A stretch of 64,000 nt of DNA. Source: Pontederia crassipes (taxonomy: Eukaryota; Streptophyta; Magnoliopsida; Commelinales; Pontederiaceae). A program made the position numbers and the translations under genes. Positions 1 through 11,499 of this stretch are shown here, in pieces. Location of the stretch: positions 65,635,646-65,699,645 of the forward strand of contig CM060193.1 in NCBI GenBank assembly GCA_030549335.1, given 5' to 3'. Below the pieces are notes generated by a model. It did not search any database and was not told where the DNA came from. It saw nothing but the letters and a program-made list of their open reading frames with translations. How positions within the stretch are numbered: position 1 is the stretch's first letter; each line of letters starts with the position of its first letter.

Positions 1-51
1 AGTGTGTAGTGTGTGCCGAGTTATAATTCAAGTTGCTTTTTTTCTTATAAG

Positions 52-282
52 GAGTGTTTGGATCGGAACTAGAGACAGGTCCGTGTGAATTAAAATTCTG
101 GCCAACACCGAAAGTTCTCACGACTTCTTTCGAGCGAATTCAGAAATCGAAACTTCTCTCCCTTGGAGCCGTGAACAAAGTTCTTGTAATTAAGTTGGAA
201 CTTTCACACTGTATTAACAAAAACATCATATCACAAAGTTATCATCACTTATCAGAATTAAAATTTTAGGATCCAAACACTA
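52..282. mobile_element. MITE with AGTGTTTGGATC inverted ends
   Basis: The left end reads AGTGTTTGGATC and the right end is its reverse complement (GATCCAAACACT), enclosing about 230 bp with further AATTAAAATT-type symmetry. Short length, no coding capacity and terminal inverted repeats fit a non-autonomous DNA transposon. I could not define a convincing target duplication, so the superfamily is open. Confidence 0.5.
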
Positions 283-422
283 TCATAGATTTTTTTTTCT
301 CGTCTTCTCTTTCTTTATCTCCTCCTCGGTTTCTCTCTTCCGACGGCGTCCATTCTCAGATCAGCTAGTTCCGGCGCAACCATTTGGAGCTCTCGATTTC
401 TTAACAAAAATTACCCGCAAAT

Positions 423-893
423 GTGCACATATGTTGTTAGTCGCAAAATGTATCCTAAATATATTAATATGGGTTTAATGTAGGTGTTGAGCGATTTATA
501 TGTGAAGCGTGTGTCAAGCGACTTTACGCATAGTTTACTTTATCTTTTCGATATCTTTCTTCATAAATAATTTAAATAATAATTCATAATAACAAAAACA
601 TGATTCAAATCATTATCAGCAATTATATTAATCAACTTCAAAATTTTACGAACTTGTACTTTATTTCCTTCATAATAGATATACGTATTTTTTATAATTT
701 TTTATGCTATAAAACTATTTTTTGTTGCCATGATCATTTAAACTATTCATGAATAAAAATCTCGAAAAAAATAAAGTAAACCGTGTGTAAAACCGCTTGA
801 CATGCGCCTCACATATAAAGCGCTCAACACCTACCTTAAACCCTATTAATATTGATCGTATGAACTCGTGATTTTTTGTTACTAACTGTGCAC
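423..893. mobile_element. Long-TIR foldback MITE (Mutator-like type)
   Basis: The first and last ~120 bp are inverted copies: both ends begin GTGCAC, then GTTAGT-like and GGGTTTAA, followed by GTAGGTGTTGAGCG, TATATGTGA and a GTTTACTTTAT block. The middle is AT-rich and non-coding. Very long inverted ends with no gene suggest a Mutator-like or foldback MITE. A 9-bp target duplication was looked for and not seen clearly. Confidence 0.65.
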
Positions 894-1602
894 CAAGATG
901 AATCTGTTCAAATTATTCAAAAGGAAGTTTGTAAACAATTACTGCTCGTAGTTTTTTTCCTGTCCCTGATAAATTGAATACATATAACATGTCAAATATA
1001 TAAAGCAATATCGAAGTGTATAAATGAAGCCGCAGTGGCCCTGCTGGGGGGAGATATATAATTAATTGTCAGCTGATGGCTTCCGACCGGCCAGTAGCCG
1101 CACATATTTTTAGTAACACATTGCTTTCCTCTGAACTCAAGGGCACAAATCAGATGGTGGTACCTACAAGGTAAAGCTAATTGAAAGCAACCGATCGATC
1201 ACCTTCAACTGCCCATTTTAATTAATTCCTGGCCAGCTATGCTTGTCATGATTTGTTCACAGATATTATTCTTCCTGTGAATCTTGCAGTCCAAAAGATG
1301 ATGTGATCTCCAAATCAAATGCCGATATGTATCTTTACTAAAATTTTGATTTTGACATGCATAATTATGAAGTCTCAAATGCCATTAATATATATACCGT
1401 TCAAGGCATGCATACGAGCCTCTAAGATTTGATCTTACATTAATTATTCAAAGCTATATATATGCTCTCCTTTTAGCAGACACAACAGAAAAGAAAGTCT
1501 TAAATAAAGTATTTGTAGTTGTACTAAGCAATAGAAAGTAATAATCCATAGATGGTAGATCATTAGCTGCAAGGAAGCAAGTAGGCAAAGATAAAATTAT
1601 TA
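894..1602. other. AT-rich spacer downstream of chalcone synthase
   Basis: No coding region or recognisable repeat was seen here. The part nearest the gene (roughly 1600-1869) is the probable 3' UTR of the chalcone synthase on the minus strand. Confidence 0.5.
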
Positions 1603-1608
1603 TTTATT
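1603..1608 (-). terminator. Putative poly(A) signal of chalcone synthase
   Basis: AATAAA is read on the minus strand about 265 bp beyond the CHS stop codon. Position and sequence are those of a plant near-upstream polyadenylation element. The assignment is by motif only. Confidence 0.4.
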
Positions 1609-1869
1609 GATAGAGCACCTGTTGCTTTTACACCTGATGATAAATCAAACAAAGACTGCAAATAAATATTCCAGACATCATCACCTTCTTCATAGTTGCA
1701 GCTGGAGGCCATTTGCATGCAGCATCACACAAAGACTTAGACAAAAAAGGAAGACTAATTAAATAAGATATGCATGGTTTTACGGTGCCACCGCCGGCGT
1801 ACCAGTTGATAAAGTGCACTCTCTCTTTTTTCTACTTCTTTTGCGTGGTAAGCTTTTGGCGTTGATGGA

Positions 1870-3940
1870 TCACTGAGAATCCGCGATGGGGAGGCTGTGC
1901 AGGACGACGGTCTCGACGGTAAGGCCGGGTCCGAAGCCGAAGAGCACGCCCCATTCGAGCCCCTCGCCGGTGGTGGCATTGCCGTTCTCTACCGACTGCT
2001 TTCGCATCTCGTCGAGGATGAAGAGGACGCAGGCGCTGGACATGTTGCCGTACTCACTGAGTACATGACGTGTAGCCCGGAGTTTTTCCTTCTGGAGTCC
2101 GATCTTGGCCTCCACCTGGTCGAGGATGGCGGGACCGCCCGGGTGCGCGATCCAGAAGAGCGAGTTCCAGTCGTTGATCCCCAGCGGCCTGAAGGCCTCG
2201 TGGAGGCTCTTCTCGATGTTCTTGGAGATGATCCCGGGAACGTCCTTGAGCAGGTGGAAGGTGAGGCCGACCTCCCGGAGGTGGCCGTCAATGGCGCCAT
2301 CAGAGTCTGGGAGGATGGTCTGGGACGCGGACACCAGTTCGAAAAGTGGTCGCTCGACGGCGGGGTCGGGGTCGGCGCCGACGATGATGGCCGCGGCGCC
2401 GTCACCGAAGAGAGCCTGCCCGACGAGGCTGTCGAGATGGGTCTCGGAGGGGCCGCGGAAGGTGACGGCGGTGATCTCGGAGCAGACGACGAGGACGCGG
2501 GCGCCGCGGTTGTTCTCCGCGAGGTCCTTGGCGACGCGGAGGACGGTGCCGCCGGCGAAGCAGCCCTGCTGGTACATCATGAGGCGGTTGACGGAGGGGC
2601 GGAGGCCGAGCAGCTTGGTGAGCTGGTAGTCGGCGCCGGGCATGTCGACGCCGCTGGTGGTGCAGAAGACGACGTGGGTGATCTTGGACTTGGGCTGCCC
2701 CCACTCCTTGATGGCCTTGGCCGCCGCCTCCTTCCCCAGCTTTGGCACCTCCACCACCACGAGGTCCTGCCTCGCGTCCAGCGACGGCTCCATGTAGGCG
2801 CACATGTTGGGGTTCTCCTTCAGTATCTCCTCGTTCAGAAGCATGTACCTCTTCCGAATCATGGACTTCTCGCCTGCACGCCACCCCCAAACATCATATA
2901 CGTACGTGAGCAACCATGCATGCAAATCCGTATTAGATTACCTTTTCCCCCTCTGCGTGCTTAGTCGCATAGCTGCTTTGCTAAGCATTCAGTATATATA
3001 TAATTAATTAATGTTATATGTTTTAAGCAAGAGCGTAATATACTTTTGTAGACTTAGAGGAAAAGTAGGGGGAGAATATATCATGCATGTCTACTTTTGT
3101 GTTAGGTTTAACGTCTGACACTGTTCATGCTCTCGTTGACACTTTACTGTATGCATGGACAAATATCTGTCCTGTAAGTTGATGTGATCCATACTTTTAG
3201 GATTTATAAGTACAGAACCAAAAGGACTGAATCATTTGTTGGCATCGAAAAAGAACAATAATGTTGAGATGATCGATGTAATTAATTAGAAATTTTACTT
3301 TTTTTTCTGTCGTATTTTCTTTTCTCGTAGTAGAATTGTAATAAATTAACAAGTCCCTACATTTGACTTAGAGTACGAAAGACTGTGAGTTGTACCACCC
3401 AACCAAGTGCTTCCAACCAAAACATTCCTATTTTATTTTCATCTGGGAAAATAAAATAGGAGCGATTTATAACTTAATTTATCGAAAGAAAAGTTTCAAA
3501 TGTAGTAAAATATTATTTTTTTTAAAAAAAAACATACTCCTAGAGTAACTTAATTTGTTAGTATACTAGTATATATTACTTGCACTCTTCTCCCTACAAA
3601 AAAAATTACAGTTGCACCCATGCAACTTCCTGCATGCCAAACTACTTGGAACAAGGTGGAAATTGCATCAAAAGAGAGAGAGAAAACAAAACAAAACAAG
3701 AAAAGGATTCGATTTAATCAAGACATATATACGATAATTTCAATTATGTAGTAGACACTCACACATCCTCTTGAACTTTTCCTTAAGGTCGGTGAGGTGG
3801 TCGCTGTTGGTGATGCGGAAGTAGTAGTCCGGGTAGTCGGCCTGGTAGAGAACGTTGGAAGGGGTCGCCGTGCCGATGGCCAGCACGGTTGCCGGCCCCT
3901 CCGCCCGCTGCAGCCTCCGGATCTCCTCCACCTTCGCCAT
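1870..3940 (-). CDS. CHS: Chalcone synthase (type III polyketide synthase)
   Basis: Two exons, 3940-3763 and 2873-1870, with an 889-bp intron splitting the codon of Cys60, the conserved CHS intron site. The protein is 393 residues, the usual length. It condenses p-coumaroyl-CoA with three malonyl-CoA to naringenin chalcone, the entry step of flavonoid synthesis, in the cytosol as a homodimer. The catalytic residues fall at the standard alfalfa numbers: Cys164 (QQGCFAGG), Phe215 (GQALFGDG), His303 (WIAHPGG) and Asn336 (EYGNMSS). Thr132, Ser133, Thr194, Thr197, Gly256, Phe265 and Ser338, which shape the CHS cavity, are all present, so stilbene synthase or other variants are unlikely. GFGPGL is near the C-terminus. 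Start: the ATG at 3940 (MAKVEEIRR) matches the family; an in-frame ATG at 3973 would add 11 atypical residues. The donor is T|GTGAGT and the acceptor GCAG|GC. The gene looks intact and functional. Confidence 0.97.
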
Positions 3941-4045
3941 CTGGTTAATAGTATGCACGTAAACTTCCTGCATGCAACCGAGTCACAGTTAATTAATCAC
4001 TTGCCTGGTCACTTCCCCTTGATCTCGCAGTTAGTTATATGTGCA

Positions 4046-4068
4046 AAGAGAGAGAGAGAGAGAGAGAG
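4046..4068. repeat. (GA)n tract in the CHS 5' leader
   Basis: A GA dinucleotide run (CT on the transcribed strand) lies between the TATA box and the CHS start codon, so it should be in the 5' UTR. CT-rich leaders are common in plant promoters. Confidence 0.8.
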
Positions 4069-4133
4069 TTACGAGAGAGTTAGGCAGATGCTGCAGCGGT
4101 GGATGGGAAGGAAGGAGGGGGAGGTACGTAAGG

Positions 4134-4275
4134 ATATATAGAGTAGAGGAGAGAGGAGAGAGGAAGGGGGTGGGATGGTGGGTAGGTTGGGCGGACGGGG
4201 GATGGCGCGCCACGTGAGGTGGAGAGAGGAAGGTTTGGTACTGTGAGAGAGTATGGTAACGTCATCCACCACGTG
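4134..4275 (-). promoter_or_regulatory. CHS promoter: TATA box, MYB site and two G-boxes
   Basis: Reading toward the gene on the minus strand: CACGTG at 4270-4275, CACGTG at 4211-4216, AACCTACC (MYB recognition element, H-box-like) at 4181-4188, and a TATATA box at 4135-4140, placing the transcription start near 4105. A G-box next to an AACCTACC site is the known light-regulatory unit of CHS promoters, bound by bZIP (HY5-type) and R2R3-MYB factors. The motifs are seen directly; light or MYB control is inferred from the family. Confidence 0.75.
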
Positions 4276-4319
4276 ACATCCTCGGCCCGTCAGTCCCCGG
4301 CTTTGCATGAACGTTAAAT

Positions 4320-4980
4320 CAAGCTTATAATAATATAATTAATTAAATAACCTTATAATACAAAATAATATTGAACGTATTAACAATGAATTTAACATTT
4401 ATGCTACACTTTTTAAAAGGTAGTATATTTAATACCTATAATTTAATTATCATAATTTATTATTCGTCGTCAATCGAACGATAATTAATAAACGTGTAAT
4501 TGTGTTATTTTTTTTCCGTTATAACATGTTAGAAAGAATTCTTCGATCATTTCAACGAGTCGTAACATGACGGACGCAGTGTTGATTTGATCCCACAACG
4601 TTAAACGTCGACGTTAAGACCCAAACCGTCACAATCAATTACTTACGCCATGCATGTCGTCGAATGTGTACGTACGTAGGGGCCTAAAGATAGTAACAAT
4701 AATAATATATAATTAATATGTAGATATTAGTTATGTTATAAAATATGAATTATTAATCTCGATTAAGGAATTGTTTATTTGGGTCGGGCTAAAAAAAATC
4801 AGTGATATGGCTATTTAATAATAGTTAATTTTAGAGGTATTTGTTTTGGTGATTTGATTAATTGCACCCCTTTAATAATATTATTACCAAATATAACTCA
4901 AGTGTTAGCTGGTCACATGCACTTCCAACAAGAAGGTCAGTTATAACAAACGTTATGTTAGCTGGTAACTACACACATGT

Positions 4981-5031
<51 letters not shown>

Positions 5032-5880
5032 CTGTGGATGACGGGGTCAATCAATTATTCAGATCCTAAATTCCTTTCTTGCTGCACAGATGTCTGCATG
5101 TAACAAAAAAACAGTACTAAGTTGAGTCAATCTTATGTAATTTGGAAAAAGTGTTCATGCTCCTTTTGTTTGATATATATGATTAGCAGGATTCTTTTAA
5201 TGTTTTAGTATTTTGATAATGTGGTGCGTGTTTTCAATTAATTTTGGAAAATGCAATTCTTAAAAGACAATATAAATTGATCCTTTTAATAGATAGTACA
5301 TCAGACATATATTTATTAACATTTATGATGAATGATGCATTTATTGATTAAATGATTTTTTTTATCAATCGTCTAAAATGTGACGATCGATAAATAAATG
5401 TCTAATAATACTACTGTTAGAGTCTTAAGAAGATAACAAAATTATTATTTTTTCCACAAATCAATAATATAAATGTCCAATCATCAAAAACATTGGAATA
5501 GTACTTGACCACAAGTCCACAATCTCACACAGATAAATTGGTTATATTAGTGAAATGCATTGGGTTTCTTACTAAATTTTAAATTCATGTTATATTATCC
5601 TAAATAAGGATAAGATCAAAGGCCACGCACTTTGAGTGTAGTGTAGAATGACATAAAAAAAAAAGTATTGCACTCTTTAATGAAAGAATTCTAAGACAAA
5701 AAGGTAAAACGAAACAAAAAAAAATGGTTCACAATATTATCTAATCTTTTTCGAAAGATAAATTAAAAGACTACTAGTGAGCTATTCAAATTATTTTGGA
5801 TTTAATGGACGTCCTTCTTACTTAAAGAGGGAGGACACTCTTTCCTATTTTCAGTATCGTCTGATTTTAAATGAACGGTG
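4320..5880. other. AT-rich spacer with a (TA)n microsatellite
   Basis: There is no coding signal. A TA dinucleotide run lies at about 4985-5030. The rest is AT-rich text in which I recognise no gene and no complete mobile element. Confidence 0.6.
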
Positions 5881-5882
5881 GA

Positions 5883-5975
5883 TCGACTCAGAAGATTTTT
5901 TAGATGAAATAAATCGGTAGATCAAATTAAATGCGAGTCAAAAGGTTTTTTGGACGAAATAAACCATTGGTTCAT
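5883..5975. repeat. Imperfect ~53-bp tandem duplication
   Basis: A block containing GATTTTTTAGATGAAATAAA is followed about 53 bp later by a diverged copy containing GTTTTTTGGACGAAATAAA, each ending in a TAGATCA/TGGTTCA-like segment. It is a local duplication with no evident function. Confidence 0.5.
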
Positions 5976-6279
5976 GACATTTGGTTTGACATGTTTATCC
6001 CTCTCTCTCTCTCTGCCCTACCCTCGTCGCTTTTGCTCGTCTTGTATCCATTCACGAAGAACCTTTCCATTGTCAGCAACGAACGCAAGGCCGCAGCCCC
6101 GATTTCGACCATGGACGATGGAACGAAGTCCACCGCCATAGGGTTTGGCTTCGACAACAGCTTCTCCAAATCCCTCATCTCTCACTTGAAACCCCTTGTG
6201 CTGCACCGTCGACCGCAGAAGCATTAGTGTCGCCACATCGCATAGCTAGGACGAGGGAGGAAGAGTTGACCGCGTCGCC

Positions 6280-6560
6280 GAAGTCACGATCATGGGCAGA
6301 GATAGTGGAGCCAGCATTAGGGACCTAGAGATCGGCGGCATTAGGGACCTAGCCCAGGGGTGCTTCGTGGCGGAGATTCACGGTCCATGGAAGAAGACTA
6401 GCGTCTAGCTCAGCACATTCGACTCCGCCGACAACGCTGCCCACACCTACGACGCCGCCACGCTCTCCCTCCGCGGTCACAAGTCCATGACCAACTTCGC
6501 CTCCCCGGATCTCTCCTCGCATGTCGTCCGTCCACCTCCTCCTCCAACCTCCGCGCTGCC
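6280..6560 (+). pseudogene. AP2/ERF transcription factor pseudogene
   Basis: One frame gives VAEIHGPWKKTSV, a stop, LSTFDSADNAAHTYDAA, then LSLRGHKSMTNFASPDLS. This is the C-terminal two-thirds of an AP2/ERF DNA-binding domain (family pattern AAEIRDPWKK.RVWLGTFDTAEEAARAYDAAA..LRG.KA.TNF). The stop at 6406-6408 sits where the family has the invariant Trp of VWLG, consistent with TGG to TAG. The N-terminal part of the domain (RGVRRRPWG) is scrambled by a short internal duplication of an ATTAGGGACCTAG segment. A Pro-rich stretch follows the domain, as in ERF repressor-type proteins. There is no intact start or full-length frame, so this is a decayed host gene or retained fragment. Confidence 0.75.
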
Positions 6561-6597
6561 CACTAGTTCGATCCCTACTAGCATGGCCATCAGGGCA

Positions 6598-6960
6598 CGT
6601 TGTCCAAGGTTATCACAATCGGACCGGGCAACGAACCAAAAAAGTTTTCATTTTAGGTTGGACCGATTAGTAATAAAATATTATTATTTAATACAATGCA
6701 TCAAATAATTTACATAATAAACATGTGCCCAAATAATTTATACACAATAAGTTAAAAGATTGTAATGAAATGAAATCATAAAATCTTATACTCTAACAAG
6801 TAATATCAAAATAATAGACATTAATAACTAACAAGTAATTTAACTTGTAAATTAAAGTTCATATGCCATAATTTCATAATTAAAATTCAAAGTTCATGCA
6901 TTCATAACATCAAATTCAAATTTCATGGATGATGATAAAAAAAGGTCATGCATGATGAGC
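6598..6960. mobile_element. Partial copy of the 45.2-kb long-TIR element family
   Basis: The segment has a GATCGGACCGGGCAACGAACC-like start, then CATTTTAGGTTGGACCGATT and AATAAAATATTATTATTTAA. These align by eye with the left end of the element at 45221-46262. Only one end is visible, so it is a truncated copy. Confidence 0.45.
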
Positions 6961-6964
6961 AAGA

Positions 6965-8141
6965 TGTTGGGTCAGAGTTTTAATGTTTTATATAGTTATA
7001 TTTTGATGATACAAACTTTAAAAAATTAAAGTTAAATGCTAAAAAGTTTAAGTAAAATGGATAACTTTATACACTATACTTTGATTAAATAAGTTACAAT
7101 GATCTTGTTAGATTATGGATGGAAGATGAATATCAAAGTTGTAGGGAATCTTAGTAGCTATGCACAGAATCCAATATTATATGATTTCGATAACTATGCA
7201 TAAAGTTATGCTCAAATTAGTGCAAGTCGGTCTACCTGTCGGTCAAAGCAGAACAGGCCGGTCGAGATAACACTGGCCGACCGATCTAAGATATCGGTTA
7301 ACCGATGAATGCATGTACTGCCCAAGTTCCATGACGAGACTATACCGGTCAACATCGAGATGAAATCGGTCGATGTACTGGTCGATTGACCAACTGCGAT
7401 GAATGAAGAAAATAAGCCAACGGTCATAGAGACCAGTCGACCAGTCCATTAATGTGGTCGATCGATCAACTACGATCAATGAAGGAAATAAGCCAACAGT
7501 TATATAGACCGATCGGTCCATAAATGCGGTCGACTCGTCCATTGCTGGAATGAAAAGTAACGGCTTTATTTTAAGGAGTGCCAAAGCCAGAAGGAAAAGC
7601 ACCCATCCAAGCATTAAATCAAAACTTCAAGAAATCAAAAGAACTAGCTTTCTTTCTGTCTTCTCTTCTTGTGAGTATTCTATTGTAAAATATAGAAACC
7701 ATTGTTCGAAAACATAGAGAGAGCTCCTCTGTAAAAGATGTTTTAAATATTACCTCTTAAACGAGAGAAAAGATTAGCTTCATATGAGAAGTTGTTGTCT
7801 TGCCTCTCAAAGTGGAGAAAATGTAGTTGTGTAAATGACTTTCTTCCTTGCCCCATTTGAAATAAAGAAAGTGCTTAATGAAAATTCCGACGGTCTCGAG
7901 GTCGAGAAGTCGGAGCGGGGACGTAGATCAAGGTGTGGTCGAACCTCATCAACGACCACCATGTCTTTGTGTTTGCATTTTCTCTCTCTATCTCCCTCTC
8001 ATATTATGTTTATGATCTGAATTGCATTTGTTTAAAAGATTTTAAGAATCGATTTTAAGCTTCCACAATGATTTTCGTGAAATTTACAATTTCGGTTTGA
8101 ATATCAATTCACCCCCCTCTTGGTGCCATTTGGGATTCTTC
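6965..8141 (+). repeat. 5' LTR of the SIRE-type element
   Basis: It begins TGTTGGGTCAGAG and ends ATTCTTCA immediately before the primer-binding site. About 7220-7530 holds many GGTCGA/TCGACC-type motifs, also seen in its partner LTR and in the unrelated solo LTR at 33457-35919. Confidence 0.8.
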
Positions 8142-9903
8142 AATTGGTATCAGAGCGAGGTTGCTCTTATTTCGTTTTAAAAATTTAACCATCTTTTGGA
8201 GCATGCCACCATTTTTTAAAGAAGGTTCTTCTATTTTTGACCCACCGAGTTTTAAGAACTATTCATTTTCTTCTTGAAAAATTAGAATGAAGGCATAATT
8301 ATGTTCAATTGATTTTGATATGTGGAAAATTATAGAAAATGATTTTGAAAAGCCAAAGAAGATTTTGAATGGTATTTCCATTGATCTTTCGTTCTTTGAA
8401 TATGTTGATTTTCAAATGTTGATCGAAAAACTTGACTACAATGTCAAAAATGCCTTTTATTTCTTTTTAGATTCTTATGCCATAAATCTTATTTTCAAAT
8501 GTTCTATGATTTGAAAAGTTTTGTTAAATAGTTATGAAGGGAGTGACTTTGACAAAAAGAGCACGTCGGATGTGGACAATGAAGAAAATGATGATTCTAC
8601 ATCAACGACATTCATAGATGATGTGTTATGCTTAATGAAAAAAAATAAGGATGATGAGATAACATCAACTTCATCTTATTCCTCTTTGATATTATTTTTT
8701 ATGTTCATAAAGAATTTGCTTCTTTCATTCAAAAACATATTTCTCTCAAAAGAAAAAAGGAAAATTTAATAAATGTTTTTCATATCATGAAAGATAACTA
8801 TGATTCTCTCAAAAAGAAAAATGATGCATTCTTAATCCAAATAGATACCTTAAATAGGAAACATGGTTTTCTTACATTATGATGAAAGAGTTGAGAATTC
8901 AAAATTAAGTGTATTGTATGATTCTCTCAAAGAGAAAAATGAAAACTTGAAAAATGAAATTAATTCTTTAAAAATTACACATGCTTGGAAAATTGTGAAA
9001 TTAGCATGCTCGTTAGAAAAAATAAAGAAAGAAAATGTTATTTTAAAAGATATACAAAATAAAGTTATGTCTCATATAACGAAAAATGATCTTAGAAATC
9101 ATTTTGGACATAAAAACTCTTATTAGAGATTCATTATTCCTCTGATAAAAATCACATATTATATGTTTTGCATGCGGATTTCATAGCCATTATTTGAGTT
9201 CCGAAAGGAAGGTTGTCTAACAAATTATGATGTAAAAAAGTTTGAGTACCAAAAATTAATTATTTTTTTCAGGTGTGCCTCACATGTAAAATAAATGAGG
9301 AATTGAAAATGTAAGGCACAAAGGTTATGGTAAAAGTATCATCTATTTTTTAACTAAAAAGTTCAAAATTATTATTTCTTTGAAAAGAAGAAACATATAA
9401 ATGAAAATTGTTAATAGTGATAGGGGAGAATGTTAAAATTTTCAACCTTATTTTGACATGTCATTGTTGTATCAAAATTTTATGCAAAATTTTAATTCCT
9501 AATATATTTTTGCGTGACTTTCGTAAATAAGTTTTCATTATAAAATAGTTATAAATTTAGGCGAAGTGATCTTTATGATGCAATATTTTACATGTCTTTT
9601 ATATGAAAAAAAGGGAAGAATAATTTTTTTGAAAAATATGATTAAGGGGGACTTACATATGGTTTTTTCTGTGTTTCATATACAAATTATTCTTTTTTAT
9701 GAAATAAATGGGGAAGAAATATGATTTGAATATAACATTATATGAAGAGTACCTTACAATTAATATTTATGAAAATGTCTACCATTGTAAGGAAAGCTAA
9801 GTGTTAGGGGGAGTAAAATTGATTTAAAAAAAATTATAACTTTTTCGCAACTTATATATTTTTCATATTTTGTCGGTTTGTCTTCATAAAAAAAGGGAGA
9901 TTG

Positions 9904-11092
9904 TTGTGTCAAAGTTTTAATGCTTTATATAATTATATTTTGATGATACAAATATTGAAAGATTAAAGTTAAATACTGAAAAAATTTAAGTAGAATGGAT
10001 AACTTTATGCACTACATTTTGATTAAATAATTGACTATGATCTTATTCGATTATGGATGAAAGATGAATATCAAAGTTGTAGAGAATCTTGTTAGTCCAC
10101 ATAATTCAAGATTATCTAATTTCGATAACTATGCAGAACGTTATGCTCAAACTAGTGCAGATCAGTCAACTTGCCGGTCGAAGCAAAGCAGGCCTACTGA
10201 GACAACACTGGTCGACCGATCTAAGATACCGGTCAATCGATCATGTACTGCCCAAGTTTCATGACGAGACTATACCGATCAACATCAAGACGAAATCGAT
10301 TGATGTATCGGTCGACCGACCTGCTACAGTCAATGAAGAAAATAAGCGAACGACCATATAAATCGATTGATCGGTCCATTAATGCGGTCAACCAATCAAC
10401 CGCGATCAATGAAGGAAATAAGTCAATGGTCATATAAACTAATTGAATGGTACATAAATGCGGTCGACCGGTCCACTACTGGAATGAACAGTAATGGCTA
10501 TATTTCAAGGAGAAAATTGTAGAATAAATTATGAATGAATTTTTCACATACTAAAGCCTATAAAATGAGTGTCAAAGCTAGAAGCAAAGACATCCATCCA
10601 AGCATTGAAGCAAAACTTCAAGAGATCAAAAGAACATCATTTATCGTGAAGTTATCATTTAGAATTTTATTTCTTTCTCTCTTCTCTTCTTGTGAGTGTT
10701 CTATTGTAAAAGAGAGAAATCATTGTTAAAAAAAATAAAGAGAGCACCTCTATAAAAGAGATTTTAAATCTTACCTCTTAAGCGAGAGAAAAGATTAACT
10801 TCCTACGATGAGAGGTTGCCTTGCCTTTCAAAGCGGAGAAAAGGTAGTTGTATAAATGGCTTTCTTCCTTGCCCCATTTGGAAGAAAGGAAGTGTTTAAT
10901 GAAAACTCCGATGGTCCCGAGGTCGAGAAGTCGGAGCGAGGACGTAAGTTAAGATGTGGCCGAACTTCGTCAATAATCACCGTGTCTTTGTGTTTGCATT
11001 CCCTCTCTATCTCCCTTTAATATTATGTTTATGATTTGAATTGCATTTGTTTAAAAGCTTTTAAGAATCGATTTTAAACTTTCACAACGACA
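9904..11092 (+). repeat. 3' LTR of the SIRE-type element (incomplete)
   Basis: It begins TGTTGTGTCAAAG directly after the purine-rich tract and tracks the 5' LTR for most of its length. It joins unrelated sequence at its outer end, where a short piece of LTR text is repeated. Confidence 0.8.
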
Positions 11093-11499
11093 TTTATGAT
11101 TTAATATTATGTTTATGATTTGAATTGCATTCTCTCTCTATCTCTCAATGACGTTGTCGCGAACGCAGGCAGCCTACCGCGCTGACGCAGAGACCTCCTA
11201 GGTGCCTCATTGCCGCTCACATGGGACCCTACGAGGTTGTGCTGACGCTCACATGTGGCGCTTGCAAGTTGCACTGTCAGCGAAGTGACGGAGCCTGTGC
11301 CTTGTGGGGACCGCGTAGATTGTCAGACAAAAATACAAGATGAGAAGGAATGAAGCCAAATCGAATGGAAATAAAAAAAATTGAACCTCTTAGTTGGCCG
11401 CAGCAAATCGTCGACGGCCGCCAATAGGAGATCGTTCGCCACCGTCGGAGTCGCACACGTTGTGTTGTCCGGTCGTCAAAGGGGTCACTGGATTTGCTA

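Larger units (their letters stand above)
6965..11092 (+). mobile_element. Broken SIRE-type Ty1/Copia LTR element
   Basis: A fossil LTR retrotransposon. The LTRs are 6965-8141 and about 9904-11092, direct repeats that differ by roughly a tenth to an eighth by eye, so the insertion is old (millions of years). Just inside the 5' LTR is a primer-binding site complementary to initiator tRNA-Met (TGGTATCAGAGC, near 8145). A purine-rich tract ending GGGAGATTGTTG precedes the 3' LTR. The tRNA-Met site, the PPT wording and ~1.2-kb LTRs fit the SIRE/Maximus lineage. The inside is only about 1.76 kb and shows decayed gag-like remains but no recognisable protease, integrase or reverse transcriptase, so the copy is broken and non-autonomous, with several breaks. 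No target duplication could be confirmed. Confidence 0.85.

Noticed and set aside
1897-2964. 355-residue open frame on the plus strand
   Set aside because: It is the antisense of CHS exon 2. The exon is GC-rich at third positions, which removes stops from the other strand, and the protein is low-complexity with no family resemblance.
1870-3940. Stilbene synthase or other type III PKS instead of CHS
   Set aside because: All CHS cavity and catalytic residues are present at standard positions; the sequence alone cannot exclude minor side activities.
4985-5030. Regular repeats as a CRISPR array or origin
   Set aside because: Simple TA microsatellite in plant DNA; there is no spacer structure.
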